A stretch of 30,403 nucleotides of DNA from a virus: IMG/VR virus record IMGVR_UViG_3300030106_002269, positions 1 to 30,403 of that record. One strand, given 5' to 3'. Shown piece by piece: positions 8,493-17,504 of this stretch. A program made the position numbers and the translations under genes. Below the pieces are notes generated by a model, which saw only the letters and a list, made by a program, of their open reading frames with translations, was not told where the DNA came from and made no database searches. Position 1 is the first letter of the stretch. Every line of letters starts with the position of its first letter.

Positions 8493-10021
8493 TGGCTCAG
8501 AGACTACAAAGCATAACAATTACGGCTCCAGGGTTTGCGGGTATTAACACGCAGGATGCCCCTTTAGCTCAAGACCCTACGTTTGCTTCTGTTGCAGATA
8601 ACTGCATTATTGACAAAGAAGGCAGGGTAGCCGCTAGGAAAGGCTACGAAATGGTTAGTAGTAATGGTTCGTCAGTTCTTGGGTCATCTGCTGGCATCGA
8701 AATGGTGCATCAGTACAGAGATAGTGCAGGAAACACAGCCATAATATCAGCAGGTAATAACAAACTATTTAAGGGAACATCTACATTAGCTGACAATACT
8801 CCAGGTTCTTATACAGTAAGTGCTAACAACTGGAAGGCTGTAAACTTCAATGACCATGCTTTCTTCTTTCAACAGGCGCATGAGCCGTTAGTCTATACTA
8901 ACAGTGTTGGTAATTTGGAAAAGATGTCAGCCCATGCGGGTGCAGCAGGTACACCGCCACAAGGAAATGAGGTCTTGGCAGCGTTTGGTAGGTTGTTTGT
9001 TGCTGACTTTGCTTCAGACAAATCAACTATTAAGTGGTCTGATACTTTAGATGGCACTACATGGACAGGAGGAGCCACAGGTTCAATAGATATTACAAAC
9101 GTATGGCCTACAGGCTATGACGAAATCGTTGCTCTAGCGGCTCATAACGGCTTCCTAATCATATTCGGTAAAGACTCGATTGTTATTTACTCAGGCGCAA
9201 GCGCACCTGCTTCTATGACTTTGGAGGACACCATTGCAAATATTGGTTGTGTATCGCGAGATGCGGTTGTTTCTACAGGTAAAGACTTAATATTCCTAGA
9301 CCGATCTGGTGTTAGAAGTTTAGCTAGGACAATACAGGAAAAATCTTCACCTATTGGCGATATATCCAAGAATGTAAACAATGACGTAAAAAACTTAGTA
9401 TCCAGTGAAACTGGCAATATTAAGATGCACTACTCACCTAATGAATCATTTATTTTACTTAACTTGCCTAATCTACAGCAGGTTTTTGTATTTGATACAC
9501 GTTTTCCTTTGCAAGATGGATCGTTTAGGGCAACAACATGGACTAGTCTATCACCTTTATGTTTCACCAATTTGGCTGACGAGACTTTATATATTGGTGT
9601 TGCTACAGGAATAGCGGAATACAAAGGATATGATGATAATGATAACTCGTATCAGATAAGTTACTTTAGTCACCCGTTAGCTTTTGGTGACAGTAGTGTT
9701 TTAAAGTTTTTAAAGAAGGTTAATCTGACTACATTTGATGGGGCAGAATCTACTGTCGTGTTAAACTGGGCTTTTGATTATACAAATGCCTATAAAAAAC
9801 AGGCATATACGCTACCTGCTAATAATGCAGCGCAGTATAATATTAGCGAATACAATACAACTGCTGAATATGCGTCTTCACTCAGTCTGATTAATCGGCA
9901 GAAGGTCAATGCTTCTGGTTCTGGTTCTGTAGTATCTATCGGTGTAGAGTCTACAGTTAATGGTAAGTCAATAGCGATACAACAACTTAACGTACACGCT
10001 TTGTTAGGAAGGGTAGTCTAA
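8492..10021 (+). CDS. Tail nozzle / tail-tube B-like protein
   Basis: The 509-residue protein is beta-rich throughout. It opens with ITAPGFAGINTQDAPLAQDP and NCIIDKEGRVAARKGYEMV. These are hallmark segments of the podovirus tail nozzle or hub (P22 gp10 and T7 gp12 analogues, SU10 nozzle), where a beta-propeller follows the GRVAARKG-x motif. Later segments such as HNGFLIIFGKDSIVIYSG and NIGCVSRDAVVSTGKDLIFL repeat propeller-blade-like sequence. It lies directly between the adaptor and the short fibre-like gene. It would form the distal tube of the short tail through which DNA leaves. Confidence 0.82.
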   Translation: MAQRLQSITITAPGFAGINTQDAPLAQDPTFASVADNCIIDKEGRVAARKGYEMVSSNGSSVLGSSAGIEMVHQYRDSAGNTAIISAGNNKLFKGTSTLADNTPGSYTVSANNWKAVNFNDHAFFFQQAHEPLVYTNSVGNLEKMSAHAGAAGTPPQGNEVLAAFGRLFVADFASDKSTIKWSDTLDGTTWTGGATGSIDITNVWPTGYDEIVALAAHNGFLIIFGKDSIVIYSGASAPASMTLEDTIANIGCVSRDAVVSTGKDLIFLDRSGVRSLARTIQEKSSPIGDISKNVNNDVKNLVSSETGNIKMHYSPNESFILLNLPNLQQVFVFDTRFPLQDGSFRATTWTSLSPLCFTNLADETLYIGVATGIAEYKGYDDNDNSYQISYFSHPLAFGDSSVLKFLKKVNLTTFDGAESTVVLNWAFDYTNAYKKQAYTLPANNAAQYNISEYNTTAEYASSLSLINRQKVNASGSGSVVSIGVESTVNGKSIAIQQLNVHALLGRVV

Positions 10022-10251
10022 TGTCCAACTATACGAAAACCACAAACTTTGCTGCAAAGGACTCCTTGGTATCCGGCAATGTTGCCAAGCTGGTTAAAGG
10101 CACAGAAGTCAATACAGAATTTGACAATATCGCCACAGCAGTAGCAACGAAAGCAAACACGTCTGGGCCAACGCTCACTGGGACTACAACGGCTGCGGCC
10201 CTCACAGTGTCAGGCACGTTTACTGGGACACTAGATGGAGGGACTTACTAA
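10021..10251 (+). CDS. Short fibre-like protein (isolated fibre N-terminal domain)
   Basis: This 76-residue protein matches the usual N-terminal attachment domain of podovirus fibres: YTKTTNFAAKDSLVSGNVAK followed by LVKGTEVNTEFDNIATAVATK, then a Thr/Gly-rich repeat start (TLTGTTTAAALTVSGTFTG). In many phages this domain is fused to a full-length fibre. Here the gene stops after about two repeat turns (LDGGTY). It may be a genuine short collar protein or a remnant split from the fibre. It overlaps the nozzle stop by one base and the next ATG by one base. Confidence 0.7.
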   Translation: MSNYTKTTNFAAKDSLVSGNVAKLVKGTEVNTEFDNIATAVATKANTSGPTLTGTTTAAALTVSGTFTGTLDGGTY

Positions 10252-11363
10252 TGGAAGAGTACTTAAAAAAATTATTTGGTTTAGATGATGATGGTGATGG
10301 TTTTTTTGGAAGCACTGGCGCGGGCCTTTTAGGGGCTATTGGCAAGGCTGCATTGGGTCAAGAAGGTATTAAGAATTTAACAGAAGCTAGACGAGACTAT
10401 CAAACAGATTTAAGAGGCAATATGCCTTTTAGTGAGATGGAAGGCGGTATTCTTGGGGAGCTTGGAAGGCAAACTGCGTTTAAGCCTTTTACTGTGAAAG
10501 CAACTAATGTTTTTGGGCAACCTGCTGCTGCGTCTTTTACTCAGGCTGGAGCAGAGTTAGCTTTAAGTCCTGAAGAAGCCAATTTACAACGGACTTTAAC
10601 AGGCTTTGGTCAGGATATGTTTAGTTTTCTTTCTGACCCTACTAAGCGAGGAGAAGATCAAACTAATGTAATTAATATGCTTACCCAAACCCCTGAAGCT
10701 AGGGCTACTAGGGAGCAACAGCTATTTGACAGATTAGAAGCAATACAAGCTCCTGAACGTGAAAGGGCTAGGTTAAATTTAGAGCAAAGGTTAGTTAATC
10801 AGGGCCGTAGTGGCGTTAGATCAGCTATGTTTGGCGGTACACCTGAAGAACTGGCACTAGCGAAAGCTGTTGAAGAACAAAGAAGCCGAAACGTCTTGGG
10901 TGCTATGGATCAAGCGAGGGCAGAACAGGCATTAAGTTCTCAACAAACCTTACAGGGCTTGCAGGAATTTAGAAATAGAATGGCAACAGGTGGAGAATTA
11001 GGACTACGAGCTATACCTGCTGCTTATACACCACAAGCAGGACTGTTATCGGCCTTGAATCCTATGTTGCAACTGAATAGAAATCAGGTAGCCCTCGATT
11101 TAGGTAGGGGTGAACTATTTGGCGGCCTAGCAGAATCAGGCTTAGAAGCTGATATACAGGCTAGGGCATTGGAAAATGCGTTAAGACAGCAACAGTACAA
11201 AGGCTTGTTTGATTTGTTGGCTGCTGAAAGGGCAGGTCAAAGCCGTGATTCGGGAACAATTACAATAGGTAGTGGTGGTTTTCAGCCTGGAGGAATTTTA
11301 GGCAATATTGGACAAACAATAAATGACGCACAAAAATTAATTGATTTAACAAATCCAAATTAG
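10251..11363 (+). CDS. Probable internal/structural virion protein
   Basis: The 370-residue protein has an acidic N-terminus (GLDDDGDGFFG), a Gly/Ala-rich possible membrane-active segment (STGAGLLGAIGKAALGQ), and a long Gln/Ala/Arg-rich helical middle (about 100-310; RERARLNLEQRLVNQGRSGV). Its C-terminus is Gly-rich (ITIGSGGFQPGGILGNIGQT). This composition and its place directly after the tail-tube genes match the first of the three internal or ejection proteins of marine podoviruses. I do not recognise a named domain. The role in DNA ejection is inference from position. Confidence 0.65.
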   Translation: MEEYLKKLFGLDDDGDGFFGSTGAGLLGAIGKAALGQEGIKNLTEARRDYQTDLRGNMPFSEMEGGILGELGRQTAFKPFTVKATNVFGQPAAASFTQAGAELALSPEEANLQRTLTGFGQDMFSFLSDPTKRGEDQTNVINMLTQTPEARATREQQLFDRLEAIQAPERERARLNLEQRLVNQGRSGVRSAMFGGTPEELALAKAVEEQRSRNVLGAMDQARAEQALSSQQTLQGLQEFRNRMATGGELGLRAIPAAYTPQAGLLSALNPMLQLNRNQVALDLGRGELFGGLAESGLEADIQARALENALRQQQYKGLFDLLAAERAGQSRDSGTITIGSGGFQPGGILGNIGQTINDAQKLIDLTNPN

Positions 11364-11372
11364 GAGACAATA

Positions 11373-12686
11373 ATGGCTATAAATATACCTTCATTGTTTA
11401 GAGATGTTATTGAAACTCCTGAACAAAGACAAAGACGAAAGTTGGCAGAACAAGCGGCTTTGATTCCTCAAGCAAGGGGAGGATTTGGTGATTTGGTTGC
11501 TCCCTTAGTACAAGCTACTTCTCTTAATATACAGCAAGGCTCAGAAGATCTAGGAAGAAGCGTAGGCGGTATGTTAGGTCTTGATATGCGTGATACAAGC
11601 CAAAAAGTACAAGATATATTACGGGAAGGAAATCTAACGACTCCAGAAGGACTTAGGAGTTTAGCTCTTAATCTAAGAGATGTAGCCCCTGCACAAGCAG
11701 TGTCGTTGGTTCAAGCCGCAGACGAGCGAGAGCTAACTGATTTACAACTACAAGAAGCGAAAGACAAGGTTAAGGCTCAACAATTACAGGTCACTGCTAA
11801 CAGCAGATATAGATCATTAGTGGCTGATCTTGTAAAAGATACAAGATTTACAGAATTTGAAAATGGCATCCGTAATGGTGTCGTGCCAATGGAAAGAATT
11901 AAAAAAATTATGGATGATCTAGGAGTAGAGCCGCCTGAAAAGAGTTATACCACTATGACAATGACGGTGGATGGAGACACTTTTGACGTTAAGTGGGATG
12001 GGCAAGACGGATGGTTTAGACTTGACGGAACGCAAGTTCCTGTCGAGTCTTTGCGGAAGGCTAGAATTGTAAACACACCAGATATCACTGCGAGCGCGGA
12101 AGATGTTTTCGGCTCCACAGAGCAGCAAGAGTATGTAAGAGATTTAAATCTATCAAACCAAAAGTTTATAGACACAGCTAACCTTGCAATCGAGTATTTT
12201 AAAGAAAACCCATTTGCAAACACAACAATAGCATCAGCTTCTCGCGTTTTCGGTGATGTAACGGCTAATATTGAGGCGTTGGCAAATCTAAAATCTCAAG
12301 ATGGTACGCCATTGTGGGCAGACAATTCAGTACTGAACGTAGACACATATGAAACCTCTGAAGACCCAAATTTACCCTCTTTTCGTTCTTTGGGTATTAC
12401 GCAGGCAGCAGCCAAGCCAATCATTCTATCTCTAGCATTGCAGTATGCTGCGGCCTCTGGTCTGGGGGAAGGCAGGGCGTTGACGGACGCAGATGTTAGG
12501 TTGGCGATGGGTGCTGTGGGAGCGCAGAATCAAAATAGCGAAGCTATCATAGAGACTCTTAATACCGCAAAACAACTCATCACAACGCAATACAATCGCG
12601 CTATCGGACTGTTGCCAGAAGAGAAACGTAAGCCTCTCGAAGATCGACTGCAACCTTTTGATGTAAATTCGCTGATTACTGAATAG
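11373..12686 (+). CDS. Probable internal virion / ejection protein
   Basis: This 437-residue protein is preceded by a good ribosome binding site (GGAGACAATA then ATG). It is largely helical. Its front half is rich in Gln, Arg and Ala, with many amphipathic stretches (PEQRQRRKLAEQAALIPQAR; QLQEAKDKVKAQQLQVTANS). Around 195-220 there is a short Asp/Trp-rich beta segment (VKWDGQDGWFRLDGTQVP). No catalytic motif is visible. The trio 10251-15016 probably corresponds to the internal core or ejection proteins (functional analogues of T7 gp14-16), on synteny and composition only. Confidence 0.62.
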   Translation: MAINIPSLFRDVIETPEQRQRRKLAEQAALIPQARGGFGDLVAPLVQATSLNIQQGSEDLGRSVGGMLGLDMRDTSQKVQDILREGNLTTPEGLRSLALNLRDVAPAQAVSLVQAADERELTDLQLQEAKDKVKAQQLQVTANSRYRSLVADLVKDTRFTEFENGIRNGVVPMERIKKIMDDLGVEPPEKSYTTMTMTVDGDTFDVKWDGQDGWFRLDGTQVPVESLRKARIVNTPDITASAEDVFGSTEQQEYVRDLNLSNQKFIDTANLAIEYFKENPFANTTIASASRVFGDVTANIEALANLKSQDGTPLWADNSVLNVDTYETSEDPNLPSFRSLGITQAAAKPIILSLALQYAAASGLGEGRALTDADVRLAMGAVGAQNQNSEAIIETLNTAKQLITTQYNRAIGLLPEEKRKPLEDRLQPFDVNSLITE

Positions 12687-12694
12687 GTAGAAAA

Positions 12695-15016
12695 ATGACG
12701 CAGCCCACTGGATCGAAAAAGTTTGAAGATTTAGACCCCCAACAAAGGCGCAAAGCTATAGAAGAATTGCATCTCAAACTTATAGATGATGATACTCTAG
12801 ATGTAAGCAATATTAATGATCCTACTGCTCAGGCTGAGTACCGAATATTTCAAAGTGAACTAGCTCAAAAAGGACTTAGTGACCCAGATGATTATCGGAG
12901 GTCTTTGCTGCCGCCAGATCCAAATATCTTTATTAGGACAGCAAAAGCAGCAAGGGATAAAATGGGATTGAGTCCGTCTATAACTTCCCCAAGCGGCAAA
13001 GAAATACCGAATCCGTATGCGGGACAGTCGTTATTTGACGTTGTACCTGGCGCAGTGGAAACGGCGTTGAGTTTCACTGGAGGCGGTATCGGAGTGGCAG
13101 CTTCGGCGTTAAATTATGGTAAAGAGGGATTAGTTGCAGCGTTTACTGATAAAACATTTTATGACGCAATGTTTGACGCAACAGAGGATGCAGAAAAAAT
13201 AATAGGAACATTGACGTATCAGCCAAGAACGCCAGCGGGGAAGGATATGACTGCTGTGGTTAGCGCACCGTTTTTAGCTTACGACCAAGCTACTACAGCA
13301 GCACAAAATCTTGTGACTAATAAACTGGGTGGTCCAACCACAGGTGGCGTTGACCCAGTTATCAGTGGCAGCTTCTCTGCGCTTGTTGACGAGATACAGG
13401 GGTTCCGAGACAGAGGTGAAACAGTTCCACAAGACTTATTACAACGAGCGAATATGTTTCGTAGCATGATTGCAGGTGCGCCAGATGTAGAAATAAACAA
13501 TCCTGCGATTTTTGCCGGAATAACAACAAAAGCGTTTCTGGATATGGCTCCAGACATTGCAGGTGCAGGTCGATCTCAAGTAGTGAAAATACAAGCAAGA
13601 AGAAACTTTAAAAAGATGGCGCAGGACTACAACATTGATTTGAGTCAGTTAACTGAAAAACAGATTGATGATCTGGCAGAATCGGCACAAACCCTAGTTG
13701 GGCAAAAAACAGTTGGTGGCAGCATTATGGCTGACGGCCCTGCGGGTGTTAATGTGCCTGAAGCCTTGAAACATCAACGCCAAATTATGTACAACATATC
13801 GCAGCAGTTGTTTGAAGAGGCTAAGAATACAGACGCTTACTTTCCAGATGTACAATTAAAAGCATTAGATGGAGCAATGGCTCATGTGATGCAGGATTAT
13901 CGGGCAGAATTTGCTAACTTGCGCGTGGCTCCACGAAGACTCAAAGAATTTTCAGACATGGTTAGGGAATTTGAATTTGAGGTTTTGCCAAAAGATGGCG
14001 GTGCGCCATTGGGTTTTGTCCCGATAAATAAACTACACGCCTATCGGCAAAGACTTAATTCAGATATACGAAGATTGCAGAGAAGCACTAAAGACTATGA
14101 TACAAACCTAGAACTAGATACCCTGCAAGCAATGAGAACCACTGTAGATGATTTCCTTGATTCGCAGTTGATTGCTGATCTTAGTTCGAATAATGCAGAG
14201 GCAATCAGCAAATGGAAAAATGCCAACGAGTGGTACAAAAACTTTAAGAATACCTTTGAAAAAACAGGCAAAGGAGAGTTTGCAGGTAACGCCATTGCAA
14301 AAATGCTTAATCACGATATGACAGCCGAGCAAGTTAGAAAAGTAATTATCGGCACAAATGTTGTTTCAAAACCAGAGGCAGGTCTGATAGTTGACAGGCT
14401 GAATACTATTTTTGGTAACGACAGCGCACAAATGGAAGCGTTACGAAAGGAGGTGTTATTTCAAATGTTGCCGCCGCTTTTACAAGATACACCGGATCTA
14501 GGTCGCTTTATAAAAAATTATGAAGAATTTCGTAGAGGAAATGACTCGTTAGTGCGATCACTGTTTCAGGGCGAGTCGCTTAAAAACTTTGAAGATTTGG
14601 TTCGTTTTGCAAGAGCAGACAAGAGGGTTGCGGAAAGACAGCAGAGTGGGTTTACAGCTAGAACTCCAGGTTTAGACCGTCTAATAGCCGCAAACACGGT
14701 GGGGAGTGATTTGGCTCAACAGTCAACGCGAGTGGGTTTGGTGACATCCGTTATAAATAAATTGTCCTCAACCGCAAGAAAATATGGGTTTGCTCTTAGT
14801 AATCCTAGCGATTCGACATTAATAATGAATGAGTTTTATGGTACGAACATTGGGCAGCTACCTTTTGGACAAATACAAGACTTCCCAACAAAAGCAGCCG
14901 TTTTGGAGTCAACTCGGCAAGTAGAGGAGTCACAAAACCGAGATACGTTGGGACGGTTGCAGTCCATCTCACAGAGACTTCAGCAAGAGACAGCGAGAAG
15001 AACTAATACTCAATAA
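12695..15016 (+). CDS. Large probable internal virion / ejection protein
   Basis: At 773 residues this is the largest gene in the window. Hydrophobic Gly/Ala-rich patches near 110-160 (ETALSFTGGGIGVAASALNY) could be membrane-active. The remainder is predominantly helical, with charged repeats and a Gln/Arg-rich C-terminus (SISQRLQQETARRTNTQ). No lytic transglycosylase or peptidase motif stands out. The gene is the last of the plus-strand late block. Its stop lies 11 bases past the stop of the convergent NinG-like gene, giving a 14-base tail-to-tail overlap with no visible terminator. Confidence 0.65.
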   Translation: MTQPTGSKKFEDLDPQQRRKAIEELHLKLIDDDTLDVSNINDPTAQAEYRIFQSELAQKGLSDPDDYRRSLLPPDPNIFIRTAKAARDKMGLSPSITSPSGKEIPNPYAGQSLFDVVPGAVETALSFTGGGIGVAASALNYGKEGLVAAFTDKTFYDAMFDATEDAEKIIGTLTYQPRTPAGKDMTAVVSAPFLAYDQATTAAQNLVTNKLGGPTTGGVDPVISGSFSALVDEIQGFRDRGETVPQDLLQRANMFRSMIAGAPDVEINNPAIFAGITTKAFLDMAPDIAGAGRSQVVKIQARRNFKKMAQDYNIDLSQLTEKQIDDLAESAQTLVGQKTVGGSIMADGPAGVNVPEALKHQRQIMYNISQQLFEEAKNTDAYFPDVQLKALDGAMAHVMQDYRAEFANLRVAPRRLKEFSDMVREFEFEVLPKDGGAPLGFVPINKLHAYRQRLNSDIRRLQRSTKDYDTNLELDTLQAMRTTVDDFLDSQLIADLSSNNAEAISKWKNANEWYKNFKNTFEKTGKGEFAGNAIAKMLNHDMTAEQVRKVIIGTNVVSKPEAGLIVDRLNTIFGNDSAQMEALRKEVLFQMLPPLLQDTPDLGRFIKNYEEFRRGNDSLVRSLFQGESLKNFEDLVRFARADKRVAERQQSGFTARTPGLDRLIAANTVGSDLAQQSTRVGLVTSVINKLSSTARKYGFALSNPSDSTLIMNEFYGTNIGQLPFGQIQDFPTKAAVLESTRQVEESQNRDTLGRLQSISQRLQQETARRTNTQ

Positions 15017-15425
15017 TATCTAGCGGCCCTTTCTCCCCTGCCATTCTAAGGCTTTTCAGGCGTTCATATTCGGCCTTGTAATGCTTGGCTACATCTTTCA
15101 GGTTCTTCTTAATAGACTTGGCTAACCCAATATCCTCACGCTTCTGGCGTAATATATCTATCATGCCTTCGCCTACCTTGTTTACCATCCATTGTCTATG
15201 GTCATCAGGGTTACTACCTAGTCTCTGGTGACAGCCCCAACAATGGCTTGAGGCGTTATCAGGGCAGTATCTAAGGGCATTGGCCCGTCTACCAAAATAG
15301 TGTGAACAGTGGAGTCCTGAAGTGCCTTCTTCGTATTGCTTGCCACAACACTCACACCGCCATTCGGCTGCTTCTCTTATGCACTTGGAAAACCATTTGT
15401 CTGCGGGGTTTATCTTAACTGCCAT
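15003..15425 (-). CDS. ninG: NinG/Rap-like recombination nuclease
   Basis: This 140-residue protein has a zinc-binding, HNH-like core: C24-x-C26-C27 (RCECCGKQYEEG), then LHCSHYFGRR (C40, H42), RYCPDNASSHC (N57, C62) and WGCHQRLG (C65). This is the pattern of the lambda NinG/Rap family (PF05766), Holliday-junction or branched-DNA endonucleases that promote phage recombination. The C-terminal half is a basic helix. It is the most distal gene of the minus-strand early block, and a NinB-like gene lies about 1.4 kb upstream, as in lambdoid nin regions. The family assignment is good; activity is inferred. Confidence 0.78.
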   Translation of the reverse strand: MAVKINPADKWFSKCIREAAEWRCECCGKQYEEGTSGLHCSHYFGRRANALRYCPDNASSHCWGCHQRLGSNPDDHRQWMVNKVGEGMIDILRQKREDIGLAKSIKKNLKDVAKHYKAEYERLKSLRMAGEKGPLDIIEY

Positions 15426-15428
15426 GTG

Positions 15429-16274
15429 TTATCCGTCTTTTAATTTTAGGTTGCGTTCAGCTAGGGCATCTTTAATTTCTGTCAAACATCCCTTTCCTAA
15501 GTTTGGTATCTTTAACAGTTCGCGTTCCGATAGTTTTATTAGATCACCGATTGTTTCTATGTCATCTGCTCTAAGACTGTTCTGTGATCTAGCTGTCATT
15601 TCGAGGTCGTAAACTGGTTGCTGAAGTAATGGATTCTCTGGGGGTTTCTCGGCAGATTTTTTAGTCTTTGGTTTCTGGTTTTCTTTTAGGCTTTCGTACA
15701 TTCCTCGAAAGTAAGAACATTCATCTCTTTTTTGCTTCAAGTGTTGTTCGATAGATTGAATGTAATCCCTTTTTTTGTCTATGGTTTTTTCCCATTCTTT
15801 TTGTTCTGCAATAGCCTTTTCTGCTTTTTCTTTGGCTTCTCGCCACTTGCCGTCTATCTCTTTCAACTTCCTGATGGCTTCTTTGTTATTTGTTTGCATC
15901 TCTACTTTCTTGCTTCGCAACTCACCTAATTCGGCATTTGTTCTGTCTTCGGCTGCCTTGATCCACGCAATCTTTTCCTCTTCAATCTCCCGCTTCTTTG
16001 CCTCAAACTCATCCTTGTATTTATCATAATTTTTAATCAGATATTCATATATCTGCTTGTCTTCTAAGGTAATTGAATGGTCTTTAAAAAACGATTTCCT
16101 AAAATTTTCCAAAGAAAAACGTGTTTGTTCCATATTATCTAACTTAGTTTTGCCTTGAACGCTTGTATTTAGTTTGCTTTGCATTTTGTCCTCTTTTGAT
16201 TTCTTAATCATTAAAATAATAATCGTTAAACCTATGAATATAAGGCTGTATCCTATTATCGTGTAAGTATTCAC
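15429..16274 (-). CDS. Membrane-anchored coiled coil with RNA polymerase alpha-CTD
   Basis: The 281-residue protein has three parts. An N-terminal transmembrane helix (about 4-23, ending in a Lys stop) is followed by a long charged coiled coil (about 85-205). The C-terminal domain (221-281) is unmistakably bacterial RNA polymerase alpha-[42 protein letters not shown] and [18 protein letters not shown]229, N232 and G260 match E. coli alpha R265, N268 and G296; the positions of K298 and S299 are Gly and Cys. The listed start is a GTG overlapping the nuclease stop (GTGA). A second in-frame start at ATG 16184 has a better ribosome binding site (GAGGAC) and would drop the membrane helix. The domain binds AT-rich DNA and transcription factors in its normal context. 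Here it may redirect or titrate host transcription functions (inference). Confidence 0.85.
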   Translation of the reverse strand: MNTYTIIGYSLIFIGLTIIILMIKKSKEDKMQSKLNTSVQGKTKLDNMEQTRFSLENFRKSFFKDHSITLEDKQIYEYLIKNYDKYKDEFEAKKREIEEEKIAWIKAAEDRTNAELGELRSKKVEMQTNNKEAIRKLKEIDGKWREAKEKAEKAIAEQKEWEKTIDKKRDYIQSIEQHLKQKRDECSYFRGMYESLKENQKPKTKKSAEKPPENPLLQQPVYDLEMTARSQNSLRADDIETIGDLIKLSERELLKIPNLGKGCLTEIKDALAERNLKLKDG

Positions 16275-16660
16275 AGTTTAAGTAGTTTGCGGTTATCTAA
16301 ATGTGCTTGTTTAATTAATGCCTTGCTTTGACCTAAGTAATGAACAGCGTGTCTATGCTTGATTAACTCCGCACACAGCCACTTGTCGTACACCTTTAAG
16401 TCCCCCAGGTATCTACCATACTTACCCTTTTCCTTAGTTTTCAGGGTGGCAAAACCTTGTTTAAGGAACTTTTCGACAAATGCCTTTGCTGCCAATCCGT
16501 ATTTCTTCTCTTCCAAATCTCTAGTGCGAGATTCGGGAGTATCAATTCCGTACAAACGAATACGCTGCCTATGAAGCCAACAATCAAAACCAAGATCAAT
16601 GTCAACATCTATCGTATCTCCATCAATTATTCTGGTAATTACACAGTGGTATTCATGCAC
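16271..16660 (-). CDS. Staphylococcal-nuclease-like (thermonuclease) protein
   Basis: This 129-residue protein is a single SNase domain (PF00565). The signatures are [18 protein letters not shown] (metal-binding Asp residues), [11 protein letters not shown] with R35, D40 and E43, and [11 protein letters not shown] with R83, corresponding to the Arg/Asp/Glu/Arg active-site set of staphylococcal nuclease. No signal peptide is seen, so it should act in the cytoplasm on DNA or RNA. It starts with GTG, eight bases inside the end of the small upstream gene and 8 bases after AGGA. It could salvage host DNA or process recombination intermediates; which is not known. Confidence 0.85.
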   Translation of the reverse strand: MHEYHCVITRIIDGDTIDVDIDLGFDCWLHRQRIRLYGIDTPESRTRDLEEKKYGLAAKAFVEKFLKQGFATLKTKEKGKYGRYLGDLKVYDKWLCAELIKHRHAVHYLGQSKALIKQAHLDNRKLLKL

Positions 16661-16814
16661 TATCTTTGTCCTCTTTTGCTTTATCCAACTGGTCAGAAAC
16701 CTCTAACACTCGGTCGGTTAGTTCCTCTAATATTTCCTGCAATGAAGCTATTTTTTTGAGCATATCCTTTAGCTCTTCGGCTTCTTCTTCGTTAAATTCC
16801 ACAGTAAGTCTCAT
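16653..16814 (-). CDS. 53-residue acidic coiled-coil protein
   Basis: An ORF overlapping both neighbours encodes MRLTVEFNEEEAEELKDMLK, then a leucine/isoleucine heptad-like helix (KIASLQEILEELTDRVLEVS) and [13 protein letters not shown]. Its ATG overlaps the NinB-like stop (ATGA), and its stop lies inside the start region of the nuclease gene. That tight coupling, typical of the operon, is the main evidence that it is real. It looks like a small dimerising helix. No family is recognised. Confidence 0.6.
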   Translation of the reverse strand: MRLTVEFNEEEAEELKDMLKKIASLQEILEELTDRVLEVSDQLDKAKEDKDSA

Positions 16815-17281
16815 TTGTTTTGCGATTCCGTTAGCTCCACAAATTCACCTTTAGCCTCTAAGACTAAGCCCTGCTCCCCAAAGAATCTCTGCATCCAGTC
16901 AAGCACAAAGGTCATCTCGCCTTTAAGCCATTTGGTAGTAGAGGTGAAGTCAATCTTGGATTGATGGTTCTCTGGGTTGAGAAGCCTATGTATGAGGAAT
17001 TTCTGTTTGGTCTCTGTGTAGCACTTCTGCTTAATATAACGCTTCATGCTCTCCAGTTCTATATCGGTTGGTTCTTTTTTAAAGGTATATTCTGCCGCCT
17101 CTCTGACCCATATGTGGAACAAAGAGTTCTGGGGTAGACCCCTTAATACAAAGTCCTCACACTTCATACCCTGGGAAGAGAAGGCTACAGAACACATACC
17201 CTCCCTCTTGACTATCTTGCTGATAGAATCGCTACAACTCTTGAGGCTCTTCTCGTCTGTCACTATTGTGGTTGTTACCAT
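16811..17281 (-). CDS. NinB-like recombination protein
   Basis: The 156-residue protein has the arrangement expected of NinB (PF05772, lambda Orf family). These are an N-terminal basic region, a PQNSLFHIWVREAAEY helix resembling the Q-N-x-x-(L/M)-H/W-x-x-x-x-(D/E) motif, a Lys-rich K-R-Y-I-K-Q-K middle, and a C-terminal STTKWLKGEMTFVLDWMQRF segment followed by FGEQGLVLE. The lambda protein is a recombination mediator that interacts with SSB. Here ssb and a NinG-like gene are in the same operon, which supports the call. Sequence similarity is moderate, so this is a family-level inference. Confidence 0.55.
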   Translation of the reverse strand: MVTTTIVTDEKSLKSCSDSISKIVKREGMCSVAFSSQGMKCEDFVLRGLPQNSLFHIWVREAAEYTFKKEPTDIELESMKRYIKQKCYTETKQKFLIHRLLNPENHQSKIDFTSTTKWLKGEMTFVLDWMQRFFGEQGLVLEAKGEFVELTESQNK

Positions 17282-17504
17282 AACTTAACAATTCTCCTAT
17301 GGTCAGCCCCAAGCCGTTACAAATTTCCATGACTGTTTTAATCTTGGGGTTATCATTATCTATTATCTGGCTATAAGACTGGGGAGACATCTCCTCCCCT
17401 TTAGTGTTGCGGATAGCCTTACAAACCTCTCTGTGTTTCTTGCCAGTGGCTGTATGAGCCATCCTAATGCACTGTCCTATGTTGACATTAGAAGGGTATG
17501 TCAT
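17232..17504 (-). CDS. XRE-type helix-turn-helix protein
   Basis: The protein has 90 residues. The start is set at ATG 17504, 8 bases after GAGGA, rather than the TTG five codons earlier. The pattern is IGQCIRMAHTATGKKHREVC ... SPQSYSQIIDNDNPKIKTVM, then EICNGLGLTIGELLSYG. It fits the HTH_3/XRE fold: helix 2 near KHREVCKAI, recognition helix near SPQSYSQIID, and the closing IGELL. It overlaps the end of ssb and the start of the NinB-like gene, so it is expressed within the early operon. It may be a transcriptional regulator; its target is unknown. Confidence 0.7.
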   Translation of the reverse strand: MTYPSNVNIGQCIRMAHTATGKKHREVCKAIRNTKGEEMSPQSYSQIIDNDNPKIKTVMEICNGLGLTIGELLSYGNNHNSDRREEPQEL

